Below the pieces are notes generated by a model. That model was given only the letters and a program-made list of their open reading frames with translations. It ran no database searches and was not told where the DNA came from. The position numbers and the translations under genes are program-made. 64,000 nucleotides of DNA from Erpobdella octoculata (Eukaryota; Annelida; Clitellata; Hirudinida; Erpobdellidae), in NCBI GenBank assembly GCA_963978895.1, contig OZ022239.1, forward strand, positions 32,598,954 through 32,662,953, in the 5' to 3' direction. Positions 23,255 through 33,425 of this stretch are shown here, piece after piece; positions within the stretch are counted from its first letter, which is position 1, and each line of letters opens with the position of its first letter.

Positions 23255-26200
23255 TTATGAATCTAGCTGTAATATGTAAGATTTCAACGATTTTTTAAAT
23301 AGCGAAATGCTTTTCAATGAGGATATTGTTATTGGAATACTTGAATACAACCGCGGACCATAACACTTTATGGAGAATGTTTTGAGAGTTGTTCGAGCAA
23401 AATCGGACCGAAAGCAATGCAAAGAACGCACATCATGAGAATGTACATGAGACGATTTTGTGAAAAGGTTATCAAATGACGACGGTAACATATGGTTGTC
23501 ATATTTGTACATGAAAATACTAACAAGAAAAAAATTAATTTGATATACATTCAGTAGGTTGTTCTCGATCATTTTCATTTTACAAGATGATGTAAAGGGC
23601 AAGTTAAATAATATTCGGATGATTCTTTTCTGTAAGATGTGGAGAGACTTTAGACGTGTAGGATAATTTGAAGCCCAAACAATATTACAATAGGACAAGT
23701 AAGGGTAAACGAGAGCGTAATACAACATCATAGAAATATTTTTATCCACAAATCGACTCACGCGAGATAGAATTCCACAGTTTTTTGCAACTTTAGAGGT
23801 GACGTAACTAATATGGTCAATCAGTGAGAGGTGCTCATCAAGCAACATTCCAAGAAATTTACACGAGGAAACTCGCGCAATAGGTTTATCGTCAATAAGA
23901 AGTTGATAATCAGAACAAATTAATTTATTTCTATGGTGGAATAGAATATAGTTGGTTTTACTTATATTTAAAGAAAGTTTATTCGCACAAAACCATTCAT
24001 AAACGGAAAGTAGTTCATGATTAGTAACATCATATAAATCTTTTAAGTTTTCACCAGAAGCAAAAAGGTTGGTATCATCGGCGAACAAGACAAATTCGAG
24101 ACGATGCAAAACAGTGCACAAATCATTAATGTAGACAAGAAATAAGAGAGGGCCTAGCACCGACCCCTGAGGCACGCCACAAGTTACCCGCCGCGTTGAT
24201 GAAGTAACTTCGTTGTAGTGTACCTGTTGAGTTCTACCGCTCAAATAATCTTCAAACCACATTAATGGAATCCCTCGGACCCCATAGTGTTCAAGTTTTT
24301 TTAGCAAGACTTTGTGATTCACTGTATCAAAAGCCTTGGCCAGATCCAGAAACACGCCGATGATGTAGTCTCCTCGATCCATAGCCTCCGCAACCCTCGA
24401 GTGCAACAGAACGAGCGGCATGTAGGTAGAGTGATTTTTTCTAAAGCCGAACTGACTCCTGGTAATGATGGAAATTCTGGCAAGAAATCCATAGAGCCTG
24501 GAGTGCATAGCTTTTTCAAAAAACTTTGACAAGAAACATAAAATAGATATTGGCCGATAATTGGAAATGGTATCTTTTTTGCCAGATTTGTGAAGGGGAA
24601 TTACTTTTGCCGACTTTAACTGATCAGGAAACACCCCTGAAGAAAAAGAGCAGTTTATTATGCAGGAAAGAATATGGGCTATCCGTGGAACAGAGCATCT
24701 TGCAATACACGGGTCAATTCCGTCGATTCCACTGCTGTGAGAGATTTTTAATCGTGTCGATATTTCAATGATCTCGTCCGGTGTTGTAGGTATAGCATCG
24801 AAAGATTGGACCACGGGATTATCAAGATATTCATCAAATGTTTCATTTGGAATTAATATATTTTTTGCGAGATCTGTGCCAATGCTGGAGAAATGGTTAT
24901 TAAACGAGTCAACAATTTCTGTAGGAGAGGTCAAATAACTCCCGTCACCCGCATCAAAAGTCCTGCACTGCTCCACAGAAGATCGCTTGCCCATTAGGCT
25001 CCCAATGAGTTTCCATGTTTCTTTAGCATTGTTTTGACATAAATTGAATTTTTTTGAATAGAATTCTTTGATTGTCGCAATTTTCATTGATTTGAAGCGA
25101 TTACGGTACACAGTGAATTTCTCTTTATTGGCCACTGTCGGGATCTTGAGGTATTTTTTATATAAGGCATTTTTCTTTTTGCAGCACTTCATGAGATTTG
25201 GCGTCATCCAATCCTTATCAAATCTAGCAGGACCACGAGTGTATTTAACCAGTGGAAAACACTTGTTATATATTTCGAGATACTTATTAATGAATAATGA
25301 GTAAGCAGAGGACGCATCACCACCATCGGCCATCCCAATCACCCCAGACCAGTCCATCTCACCCAACATCAGTTCAAACATCTCTTTCTGTCTCAGGCTA
25401 GTCAGCCTTCTAAATGAAATCTGATCTCTTTCAGTATTGGTGCGAGGTGCGAGATCAGTTGACAAAAAAATCGGAAGATGATCAGAGATATCATCAATCA
25501 CAATCCTAGCAATAGAATGTTGTAAGGGGTAGTTTGTAAACATGTTATCAATTGCAGAGGCAGTTTTAGAAGTTATCCTGGTAGGCGCCGTAAATGCCGG
25601 AAGAAGGCTGTAAGAAGCCAGTAAATTGAAAAAATCAGCCATAGACGAGCTCTGTTCTCTACTGAGAAAATCAATATTGAAGTCGCCCATTAAAAGAATA
25701 TTCATATTTCTTTTGACGAGACAATTTAACAAATTGCTGAATTCTATGTTGAAACTGTGTAAATTTGTGTCCGGGGGACGATAAATAACACCCACTAAGA
25801 AATTTCCAGTTTTTTGACAATCCATTGAGATTAGAAGAAGCTCGAATGAAGTAACACTGGTGTTCCAGAGTGAAGCATCAACTGTTGAATACTTGATCCG
25901 CTCATCAATAAAAAATCCAACTCCACCACCTCTTTTCATGTCTTGATTTTGGAACACGAAGTGGAAACCCGGTATTTCTATGCCTTTAGACGAATTTTCA
26001 TCCAACAAAGTTTCTGTGACAGCCAGAATTCGAGCTCGACTTTGGCGAAGTAGTATCGTTAAATCGTCTAATTTGTTTTTCATACTCCTGCAATTAACGT
26101 GAAGGAAAGAGAAAAATTCACGAGGCAGTTGATTGGTCAGGTCATTTAAATCTTTTGGAGAAACATAAATGCTGGTGTCTTCATACATTGAATGAAATAA

Positions 26201-26296
26201 GTTGTCATCCGGATCAATACCAGAATCAAATAAAGAAGAATTATCTTTAATCCTCTCAAAACCAAAACAAATTTCTTCTTTAACGACAGAATCCAT
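23255..26296 (-). CDS. LINE ORF2 protein: APE endonuclease and reverse transcriptase, 1013 aa
   Basis: Makes the nick and the cDNA copy in target-primed reverse transcription. The endonuclease spans residues ~60-285: FLHVNCRSMKNK 64-75, VTETL 93-97, MGDFNID 203-209, SDH 271-273, all catalytic positions present. RT spans ~550-800: YRPISILCFLSKFFEKAM, FLDLAKAFDTVNH (649-661), CGVPQGSVLGPLLFLVYIND (706-725), catalytic FADD 738-741. The tail contains the usual LINE C-terminal Cys/Trp-containing region (NIVWASNY). The start ATG lies 9 bp after the ORF1 stop. No in-frame stop in 1013 codons, unlike the other LINE copies here, so it may be young. Jockey/CR1/L2 group; the exact clade needs a tree. 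Confidence 0.9.
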   Translation of the reverse strand: MDSVVKEEICFGFERIKDNSSLFDSGIDPDDNLFHSMYEDTSIYVSPKDLNDLTNQLPREFFSFLHVNCRSMKNKLDDLTILLRQSRARILAVTETLLDENSSKGIEIPGFHFVFQNQDMKRGGGVGFFIDERIKYSTVDASLWNTSVTSFELLLISMDCQKTGNFLVGVIYRPPDTNLHSFNIEFSNLLNCLVKRNMNILLMGDFNIDFLSREQSSSMADFFNLLASYSLLPAFTAPTRITSKTASAIDNMFTNYPLQHSIARIVIDDISDHLPIFLSTDLAPRTNTERDQISFRRLTSLRQKEMFELMLGEMDWSGVIGMADGGDASSAYSLFINKYLEIYNKCFPLVKYTRGPARFDKDWMTPNLMKCCKKKNALYKKYLKIPTVANKEKFTVYRNRFKSMKIATIKEFYSKKFNLCQNNAKETWKLIGSLMGKRSSVEQCRTFDAGDGSYLTSPTEIVDSFNNHFSSIGTDLAKNILIPNETFDEYLDNPVVQSFDAIPTTPDEIIEISTRLKISHSSGIDGIDPCIARCSVPRIAHILSCIINCSFSSGVFPDQLKSAKVIPLHKSGKKDTISNYRPISILCFLSKFFEKAMHSRLYGFLARISIITRSQFGFRKNHSTYMPLVLLHSRVAEAMDRGDYIIGVFLDLAKAFDTVNHKVLLKKLEHYGVRGIPLMWFEDYLSGRTQQVHYNEVTSSTRRVTCGVPQGSVLGPLLFLVYINDLCTVLHRLEFVLFADDTNLFASGENLKDLYDVTNHELLSVYEWFCANKLSLNISKTNYILFHHRNKLICSDYQLLIDDKPIARVSSCKFLGMLLDEHLSLIDHISYVTSKVAKNCGILSRVSRFVDKNISMMLYYALVYPYLSYCNIVWASNYPTRLKSLHILQKRIIRILFNLPFTSSCKMKMIENNLLNVYQINFFLVSIFMYKYDNHMLPSSFDNLFTKSSHVHSHDVRSLHCFRSDFARTTLKTFSIKCYGPRLYSSIPITISSLKSISLFKKSLKSYILQLDS

Positions 26297-26305
26297 TGGA
26301 TGAAA

Positions 26306-27055
26306 TCAATAGTTTTCAACCTCCTCCAGACTTAGAACTCGGGCGGGCCTGTCAGACTCAGCCCGCCTGACAAAGACCGCACCATTCCAGGTCCAGATGG
26401 AAGCAATTCTCTTTTCTTTAAGGAGTTTTCTACCCTTTGAAAAGATGTCGGCATTTTTCTTTGTTAGGTGCTTGTTTATATAAACTTTTTGCGCAGTGTC
26501 TTGTTTTCGTAGTAATCTCCTTAATTCATAGATCCTATCTCTGACAAGCCTGGAGGCGAATGTAACAACAATTGGCCGAGGCGCGTTCTTTGGACCCGGT
26601 ACGCGAAATCCAGCAGTGATGTCACGCTCTGAAATTTCAAGGTCCAACTTTTTCTGACAACATTCTATCACAGCCTTCACCGTATCTTGCCGTGAAGATG
26701 GCCTTTGACCTCCCCCATCCTTACTGGCAACAGAGGCTGCTTCTGCGTAAGATGACTCGGGTACACCGTGGAACACAAGATTGCCGCTCCTCATCTGGGT
26801 CTCCAATTGATCGACTTTGAGTTGTAGGGTACGATTCTCCTCTGTTAGGAATTTGAGCCTGTCAACAATAGGTTTGATCTCATTCTGAAGGGTCTTTGTT
26901 ACCAGCTCCATCATTGATTCCCTCAACATCTCTCTGATGCTCGACTCCAGATCAGGTAGTATCTTACCTTTAATTTTATCTGCCAATGACTCGATGGTTT
27001 TATTTTCTGTTAACAAATCCATGATTTCCTCATGCTTTGGCGGCCTGCGAGACAT
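26306..27055 (-). CDS. LINE ORF1 protein, 249 aa
   Basis: RNA-binding chaperone-type ORF1. An N-terminal helical region and coiled coil (~35-90, with LKFLTEENRTLQLKVDQLET) lead into an RRM-like block starting NLVFHGVPESS (~93) with ASRLVRDRIYELRRLLRKQ. The C-terminal segment ends TWNGAVFVRRAESDRPARV. This resembles the coiled coil-RRM-CTD layout of L1-type ORF1 proteins. The stop is separated by nine bases from the ORF2 start, so ORF2 probably depends on reinitiation. Confidence 0.8.
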   Translation of the reverse strand: MSRRPPKHEEIMDLLTENKTIESLADKIKGKILPDLESSIREMLRESMMELVTKTLQNEIKPIVDRLKFLTEENRTLQLKVDQLETQMRSGNLVFHGVPESSYAEAASVASKDGGGQRPSSRQDTVKAVIECCQKKLDLEISERDITAGFRVPGPKNAPRPIVVTFASRLVRDRIYELRRLLRKQDTAQKVYINKHLTKKNADIFSKGRKLLKEKRIASIWTWNGAVFVRRAESDRPARVLSLEEVENY

Positions 27056-27065
27056 TATCTGAGCT

Positions 27066-27174
27066 AATTCGACTCGAAAGAGTGACTCACAACAACAATA
27101 CTGAATTCGTGTTCTTCACTAATATCGCCGATTCGACTCGAAGGAGTGGCTCACAACAACAAAATTGAATTTGT
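27066..27174 (-). promoter_or_regulatory. Tandem repeats in the LINE 5' UTR
   Basis: Two copies of a ~60-bp unit containing ATTCGACTCGAARGAGTGRC and TCACAACAACA, just upstream of ORF1. Position suggests a repeated internal promoter; function is inferred. From 27180 to 27365 I see only AT-rich unassigned sequence. Confidence 0.45.
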
Positions 27175-27368
27175 ATTTTTTACTAATAACGCTACAAATA
27201 TTTACTAAAACAGACAAAAAACTATACCGTCAGATAGAGATTTTTATAACAAGTTCAGTCGTATAATTTTCTTAACTATTATGTCCCTAAAAATCGTTTA
27301 TTTAGTTATTTATAAAGCATAACGTAACGCTCCGTTCACCGCTCGTTAGTATTTTTTTTTTATTAAGT

Positions 27369-27930
27369 GTATGTATGTATGTATGTATGTATGTATGTAT
27401 GTATGTATGTATGTATGTATGTATGTATGTATGTATGTATGTATGTATGTATGTATGTATGTATGTATGTATGTATGTATGTATGTATGTATGTATGTAT
27501 GTATGTATGTATGTATGTATGTATGTATGTATGTATGTATGTATGTATGTATGTATGTATGTATGTATGTATGTATGTATGTATGTATGTATGTATGTAT
27601 GTATGTATGTATGTATGTATGTATGTATGTATGTATGTATGTATGTATGTATGTATGTATGTATGTATGTATGTATGTATGTATGTATGTATGTATGTAT
27701 GTATGTATGTATGTATGTATGTATGTATGTATGTATGTATGTATGTATGTATGTATGTATGTATGTATGTATGTATGTATGTATGTATGTATGTATGTAT
27801 GTATGTATGTATGTGCGTATGTATGTCTGTATGTATGCATGCATGCATGTACGTACGTACTTATGTATGTATGTATGTATGTATGTATGTATGTATGTAT
27901 GTATGTATGTTAGTATGTATGTATCTATGT
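27369..27930. repeat. (ATGT)n array, ~560 bp
   Basis: Perfect from 27369 to about 27812, then interrupted (GTGCGTATG, GCATGCATGCATGTACGTAC) to 27930. Very long open frames across it are artefacts. Confidence 0.97.
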
Positions 27931-27937
27931 AGGTATT

Positions 27938-28075
27938 ATCGGATCTATGGGGGGCAACTGAAAGCGAGAGAGTAAGCGGGAAAGCGACAGGGAACGGAAA
28001 ACGACCGGGAGCGGGAGCGAAAGAGGAGAAGGAGCACGAGACAAACATTGTAAGAACCTCTAAAACCCCGGGCAT
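27938..28075 (+). mobile_element. Helitron A, 3' part cut inside the terminal hairpin
   Basis: GATCTATGGGGGGCAACTGA, minisatellite units, GAGACAAACATTGTAAGAAC and CCCCGGGCA, then abruptly (TA)n at 28076. The second hairpin arm and CTAG are missing. Confidence 0.7.
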
Positions 28076-28098
28076 ATATATATATATATATATATATA

Positions 28099-28732
28099 TT
28101 GAGAATAAACTGTGGAATCAATTTATCTTTGAGACACGCTCTAAGAAACACAACTCGCCTTTTGGCAGAAACAACTTTTCGAGCCAAATTCTCGACCTTT
28201 CGGCACAAAACTCTCTGTTCGAGACTACAATTAGCCAAAAACGTTTCCATTAAACTTTTATTGTCAGACCGACGGACCGTTTCAGCTATGTCAGCCATCC
28301 TCAGGGTCAAAAGTAAAACGAGAAAAGTAAACAAACTGAAAGAACCGAAATTGTCAAAGAATTAGCACACTAACAAAAGAAAAAAAACGAAAAAACACTC
28401 TACCTATCAAATCAAAAGAATATAAAATTTATACTATTGGAAATCAATTTTTGCGTTTTCGCTGTGTTATATTAGAAGAGACAAGAATTTCCTCAGATAC
28501 ATTACAATGAGATTCGTCAGGAGCAGCCTCAACAGCCAAAGTATTTGTGTCAGAGGACGAGTCAGAAGTATCATCATTTATGTTATCCTCGTCGTTAGAA
28601 GGAATACAGGGTAACCGATGCATATTACTTTCTTTGACACCGAATAAGTGGAGAATCTGTGGAAATTTATCAAATTGTTTATTAATTGCGGGTCTCATTA
28701 ATAAGATATAGAGAGCCTCTTTAATTTTCAGT

Positions 28733-28737
<5 letters not shown>
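28099..28737 (-). mobile_element. Penelope-like element fragment (pLTR-type arrangement)
   Basis: Reading minus: C-terminal end of a GIY-YIG endonuclease (28737-28444), a ~140-bp UTR, a CTGAGGATG-hairpin-GAAAC motif (28304-28279), then the N-terminal part of the polyprotein. That part reads [38 protein letters not shown] and KLIPQFILN. It ends at 28099 against (TA)n. C-terminus followed by N-terminus is what partial tandem copies of Penelope-like elements (pLTRs) look like. The FLxxCxxxxxIPxFI pattern is typical of their N-terminal region. Confidence 0.7.
28444..28737 (-). pseudogene. GIY-YIG endonuclease C-terminus of a Penelope-like element
   Basis: 97 codons. It starts in the conserved block LKIKEALYILLMRPAINKQF (Glu of the GIY-YIG fold, then the P-x-x-N-x-Q motif of PLE endonucleases). 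An acidic, Ser/Asp-rich tail follows, ending SSNITQRKRKN. The rest of the endonuclease and RT are absent. Another PLE tail, at 46731-47449, ends SGNITIRRKK. Confidence 0.7.
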
Positions 28738-29269
<532 letters not shown>

Positions 29270-29339
29270 GATTGAAAATGTTTATCTTCTTGCATTTTGA
29301 GGTCAAAAACATGGCAGATTCTTTTCTGGTAAACTGAGG

Positions 29340-29957
29340 TAAAATACTGTAGAAATGGCAGCGATTGTTATTCGCTATGTTCCACTAATGATTGGTGAAC
29401 AAAGAATGATTTACGACGGCATTATACTGGCAGTTTTAGAAGTACAAGGTGGATTCTTTTTTTTTGGATGCACCAGGTGGAACTGGGAAAACATTTCTCT
29501 AATTCTCGCCGAAATACGATCAAATAATGGCATTGCTTTGGCCGTTGCATTGTCTGGCATTGCAGCAACTTTATTAGATGGAGGCAGAACAGCTCATTCA
29601 GCACTTAATGCAACATAAAAAAGCAATCATCCATGGCCACAGTGCTGAATCATAAGTGGCTGGCAGAAAAAGTCATTTTGCAGCAAAAAATGTGGATGTC
29701 AATGATTTAAATTTTAAGATACAGCAGTTGTTGCCAGGCGAATTGGTGTCATACAAATCGATTGATACAGTTTGCGATGCCAGCGAAGTGTTTTGCTGCC
29801 ACGGATCCCAATAATTTCTACAGAAGTGCATATTGAATTCAAATGAATTCAATTTACAATTAGATTGGCATTCGCAATGACAATTAATAAGTCGTAAGGC
29901 CAAACAATGTCTGTTTATGGCTTAGATTTGGGCACGCCATATTTTTCTCACGAACAA
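29340..29957 (+). pseudogene. Helitron Rep/helicase remnant, first part
   Basis: SF1 (PIF1-like) helicase pieces of an autonomous Helitron. Walker A is visible as LDAPGGTGKTF (about 29468-29500) after a frameshift; then ILAEIRSNNGIALAVALSGI and TLLDGGRTAHSAL. The middle of the helicase is missing, then VNDLNFKIQQLLPGELVSYK and, after a second deletion at ~29788, AFAMTINKS-stop-GQTMSVYGLDLGTPYF, motif VI with Gln turned to TAA. The gene is interrupted at 29957/29958 by a 2.8-kb Helitron and resumes at 32762. The other copy, at 44435-45370, lacks the same central portion. Confidence 0.8.
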
Positions 29958-30530
29958 TCTATATATATAAAGGACAACGTCTGTTCTTTAATAACGCCAA
30001 AACCAATGAAGGGATTTGCACGAAATTTTACATAATAAACATTTGCCACCTAAATAATGTCTTTTTTATTTAAAAAAAATTGTTTTGAATGTTTTTAGAA
30101 AATTAATTTTTAGAAATATTTTCGTCTATGCAATTATATCGCCGTTGTTGGTTGTCGCGATTTCTCAAAATCAAAAGTGAGTATTATTTTACTTATATCA
30201 ATTATATCAAAAGTACTATACTATTATTTTCTTTAGTTTTTTTAATTACTGTATATCGTTCAAATGTTTTTGAATGTTGTAGAAAATTAATTTTTTTAAA
30301 TATTTTCGCTATTGTATCAGAGCTATGTTTTGTTTACATTCGCTGCTTATCGTCTCGGTTTCTCGAAATCTAAATAATCTAAAAACTTAGGCTACTATTC
30401 TTATATTATTTAATTTTCTAATTATTATTGTTGTGTATGTATTAAATTGTAAATTGTTTCGGTCGTTGTGTGTCAGGTTATCATTATCGCTCTACCAGTC
30501 TAACGGTTAGACTATGTAGACCGTCTAACC

Positions 30531-31972
30531 CACTGATCTCTATAATATAACTGGATTGCGCTTAGCCCATTATTGCAATAGAAATCTTGTCGCCAGTCTG
30601 CCGCCAATTTACCAATCTCAATTACCAATGCAGCCGTCGTGTTTACGTCGATCGTCGCATGATATACGAACAATTAAGGGGTTTTAATTAAATTTAATGA
30701 TTTTAAATGAAAATACAAATTTTTATTTAGTTATTCGGTATTTTTATTGTTTTTTTACTACGGTCAATATGATAGTTATTCGGGTAACACACAGATGAAA
30801 CGCTTCGCAGATCACGGCAACCAAATCGCCCCGCTTTTGTTTAGCAAGTGCAGAATAGGTTGTACAAGAAACTGTAGTACTCTAAAGGTTTTGAGTCTAT
30901 TTAGTAAATTTTAACATCAAAATGTTTGAGAAATGTAGTAGTAAGTTATGTTGTGTATATAAACAAATTCAATAAGCACATTTGTTTTTAGAATTTGTTC
31001 AAAGTAAACGGTATTTTGTGTGTTACTTAGGTCTATAACAATTGGTCAGCGAATAATATATTTAGTTTAGACTGAATAAATTACATGTAAACCTTAACAT
31101 ATTAAAATTTCATTTAATTTTTATCATTCGTAAAGGTGTTTAATTTGATTCAGGCTTTGAGGTAATTTAACGTGCAGCGCAGCACATCCGCGCCGCAGCA
31201 AAACACTTAAGCTAATTGCCATTACGTTGTTGTTTTATTTTATTTGTATTCTTTAAATATTAATTGATTTATATACAAACCAAAAACTTGAGGTTTTTAT
31301 AGCAATGGGCTACATGTGATATGATGTGAAGGTTCTTGCTTTGCCCGGCTCTATTCTATAACTAAGGCGTATTCTATTCCCACAAACTCACTTTTTGGAT
31401 GCTTTAACAACGCTGAACTGATGTTGCGATTCATGATCTTAAAATCGAAATATCTTTGTGAAAATAAATTGTACGATTAAATGGTTGTTTGCATATTATG
31501 TTTTTTGTTTAAATTGTCTTTAAAAATGGATCATTTTTTTGTGCTACTGTTTTCCTAGCATTCAACGAAGCTAGAAACAAAGTCAGAAATTCTACATTTC
31601 ATCTTTGCGAACTTAAAACTTAAACAAGCACTATTTTTAAACTTTTCAACATGAGTTTGAGGCTCACATTAAATTATTTAAGCAGTAATAAGGTTGCTCA
31701 GCCAAACCCCTTGGACTGTTGCTAAATATAGCCCTGGCGGCAAATAAACTTTGCTAGAAAATTGCATTAATTACGTATTTACAAATAAAATGACTGTTTT
31801 GCTCCCTTATATTGTTTATTAAAGCTATTACTAGCAGCGAAATTCGGTATTTTTACACTTCAAAAAATATTCCGTCAATAGCATCAGGTAGGTAAGAGTT
31901 CCAAAATGGCGACCAGCGGCGACTCCCATGCAGGTCTAAGCGCAATCCAGTTATATTATAGAGAGATCAGTG
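30531..31972. mobile_element. hAT-like non-autonomous element with exact 8-bp TSD
   Basis: TIRs start CACTGATCTCTATAATATAA and extend ~35 bp; the right copy has one extra CT. Both sides carry GTCTAACC (30523-30530 and 31973-31980). At 1442 bp it holds only AT-rich sequence without a transposase. TSD length and CA...TG ends fit hAT. One unmatched open frame is not conserved-looking. Confidence 0.88.
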
Positions 31973-32046
31973 GTCTAACCTCTAACAGATATTATTTTGT
32001 GCTTTACAGACTTAAAAAAGAAAATTGAAAAATTTGTTGTGAGTGA

Positions 32047-32053
32047 GTATATA

Positions 32054-32141
<88 letters not shown>
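32047..32141. repeat. (TA)n microsatellite
   Basis: About 95 bp inside Helitron E, followed by imperfect ACTATATACTATA repeats to ~32230. Confidence 0.95.
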
Positions 32142-32146
<5 letters not shown>

Positions 32147-32351
32147 TACTATATACTATATACTATTTATACTATATATAAATATAACTACTAATTAGTA
32201 TAACTATTAATGTATTTTAAGTATAATAGTATAACTATTAATGTAAATTTCTTTAAGTTTTTTATTTCATTCGTTGCATTGCACATGATTACGTTATAAG
32301 ATTATCTTTTCAGAGAGGAGATCCAGAATTAATTGTTCATATCTTTTACTA

Positions 32352-32733
32352 ATGCCTCTAAAAAGGAAGTCATCTACTAGAAGAAAGACCCCAACCAATC
32401 AGTTGAACAACATCAGATTAGATTAGAGGCTGACCGACTGATTGCATTAAAAAGTGTTCATTATTTCTGTTTTCCTACGTAAAATAGATCTGCCGCACGC
32501 CTTGCTCAGGAAACAGACGAAGAGCGGAGTTCAAGACTTAAATATAATAACACAAGGTAATTTATTTCCACAACAAAACTTAAGGTATTTATAAAATTTA
32601 AATATTAAATGTTAAAACACTTTTGTTTAATTTAAGATATGCCACTACAAGATCAATTGAAACTGAAGATGATGCATTAGCCAGATTGAATGTCAGAAGA
32701 AAGAACTATGCTTTTTCCCGAACTACAAAGATG
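32352..32733 (+). pseudogene. STPR-repeat ORF carried by Helitron E, probably spliced, decayed
   Basis: Begins MPLKRKSSTRRKTP at 32352. After a one-base shift comes EQHQIRLEADRLIALK, then a likely intron to AAAATAG 32487. Exon 32488-32556 encodes RSAARLAQETDEERSSRLKY and ends AAG|GTAATT. The acceptor TTTAAG ends at 32636, then YATTRSIETEDDALARLNVR and RKNYAFSRTTK. The ~24-residue repeats with ET-E-x-R-x-x-RL are STPR-like, a DNA-binding repeat often found at the N-terminus of Helitron proteins in animals. Splice sites are inferred by eye; the frameshift suggests it is dead. Confidence 0.65.
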
Positions 32734-32761
32734 CCCGGGCAGCGCCGGGTTACCCAGCTAG

Positions 32762-32938
32762 TTACCTATACGTGGCATGTTCTTGCGAGGGCAAACCATC
32801 CAGTTTGTCTGTGTTGGCTAAAGATGGTCTGACAAAAAACGCTGTTTTTTTTAAATTGACAGAATTTGTACATTAAACTTTTAATAAAAAAAACTAAAAT
32901 AATTTATAAGGCAAAACAACGTTTGCTGGGTCAGCTAG
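32762..32938 (+). pseudogene. Helitron helicase, last part, and Helitron 3' terminus
   Basis: Continuation of the gene broken at 29957: CSCEGKPSSL-like sequence (TTCTTGCGAGGGCAAACCAT) and LAKDGLTKN, ending in low-complexity sequence. The element's own 3' end follows: GCAAAACAACGTTTGC hairpin, spacer, CTAG at 32935-32938 and T. A Helitron 3' end different from that of families A-C. Confidence 0.75.
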
Positions 32939-33304
32939 TATATATATATATATATATATATATAAGTTTATTTGGTATTCAAGCGTCCTTTTGTATAACA
33001 CCTCAGAGTTTCTTTTACAATAAAAAAATTACAACAAAAAGTCTATATATATATATATATAGAGAGAGAGAAAGAGAGAGATTTTTTGTTGTATATATAT
33101 ATATAAATGAATGTTTGTATGTATGTATGTATGTTTGTATGTATATATATATGTAATACATGCATTGCTACACCATTCATCCGATCGTAATGAAATTTTC
33201 ACACAACTTTGAGAGTCAAGGGGAATCAAATATAAAAAAAAAAATTTGAAATCCGACACAAAATGAGCGGAGCGGAGCGGGTGAGTGAGCGGGAACTATA
33301 TATA
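32939..33304 (+). mobile_element. (TA)n, spacer and Helitron A 5' end
   Basis: (TA)n 32939-32963, ~80 bp unassigned, a TA/GA run (33045-33082), then the family A 5' block (ATGAATGTTTGTATG, GCATTGCTACACCATTCATC, GAGAGTCAAGGGGAATC, GGAGCGGAGCGGGTGAG) cut at 33304 by Helitron C. Confidence 0.7.
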
Positions 33305-33425
33305 TCTTATCTATAAAAATGAAATGTTTGTTTGTTTGTCCGGAAATAAAATGTAAACGGCCGAACAGATTTAATTGAAATTTGGCACACTTATGTAACT
33401 TATTCAAGCGGTGGTTCCTGTGAAA
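33305..33425 (+). mobile_element. Helitron C, outer copy, 5' piece
   Basis: TCTTATCTATAAAAATGAAA, then AAATGTAAACGGCCGAACAG and GAAATTTGGCACACTTATGT, a block widespread at Helitron 5' ends. It breaks off at GGTTCCTGTGAAA (33425) and resumes at 35988 (TTGTAAATAAATTGGTTTCT), running to ~36170 where family A/ACAT sequence begins. Its 3' end is not seen. Confidence 0.8.

Larger units (their letters stand above)
22985..27180 (-). mobile_element. Two-ORF LINE, apparently full-length
   Basis: Reads from a 5' UTR (27180-27056) through ORF1 and ORF2 to a 252-bp 3' UTR and an 18-base poly-A (T run at 22985-23002). Both ORFs are open. The 5' UTR holds two ~60-bp repeats (GACTCGAARGAGTGRCTCAC at 27071 and 27132), as in LINEs with repeated promoters. 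I could not find a target-site duplication or the exact 5' end. Confidence 0.8.
29958..32761 (+). mobile_element. Helitron E (2.8 kb) inserted in a Helitron helicase gene
   Basis: Starts TCTATATATATAAAGGACAA after A29957 and ends CCCGGGCAGCGCCGGG, spacer, CTAG at 32758-32761 before T32762. Joining 29957 to 32762 gives CACGAACAATTACCTATACG, matching the uninterrupted sequence of the copy at ~44525 (CACAGACAATTATACG). Contents: a duplicated ~110-bp AT-rich segment (30080-30175, 30262-30372), a hAT-like insertion (30531-31972), (TA)n (32047-32141) and an STPR-type ORF. Confidence 0.88.

Noticed and set aside
27302..28075. Long MYVC / HTYI repeat open frames (also 3703-4537, 61102-62123)
   Set aside because: Products of ATGT/ACAT tetranucleotide arrays open in all frames.
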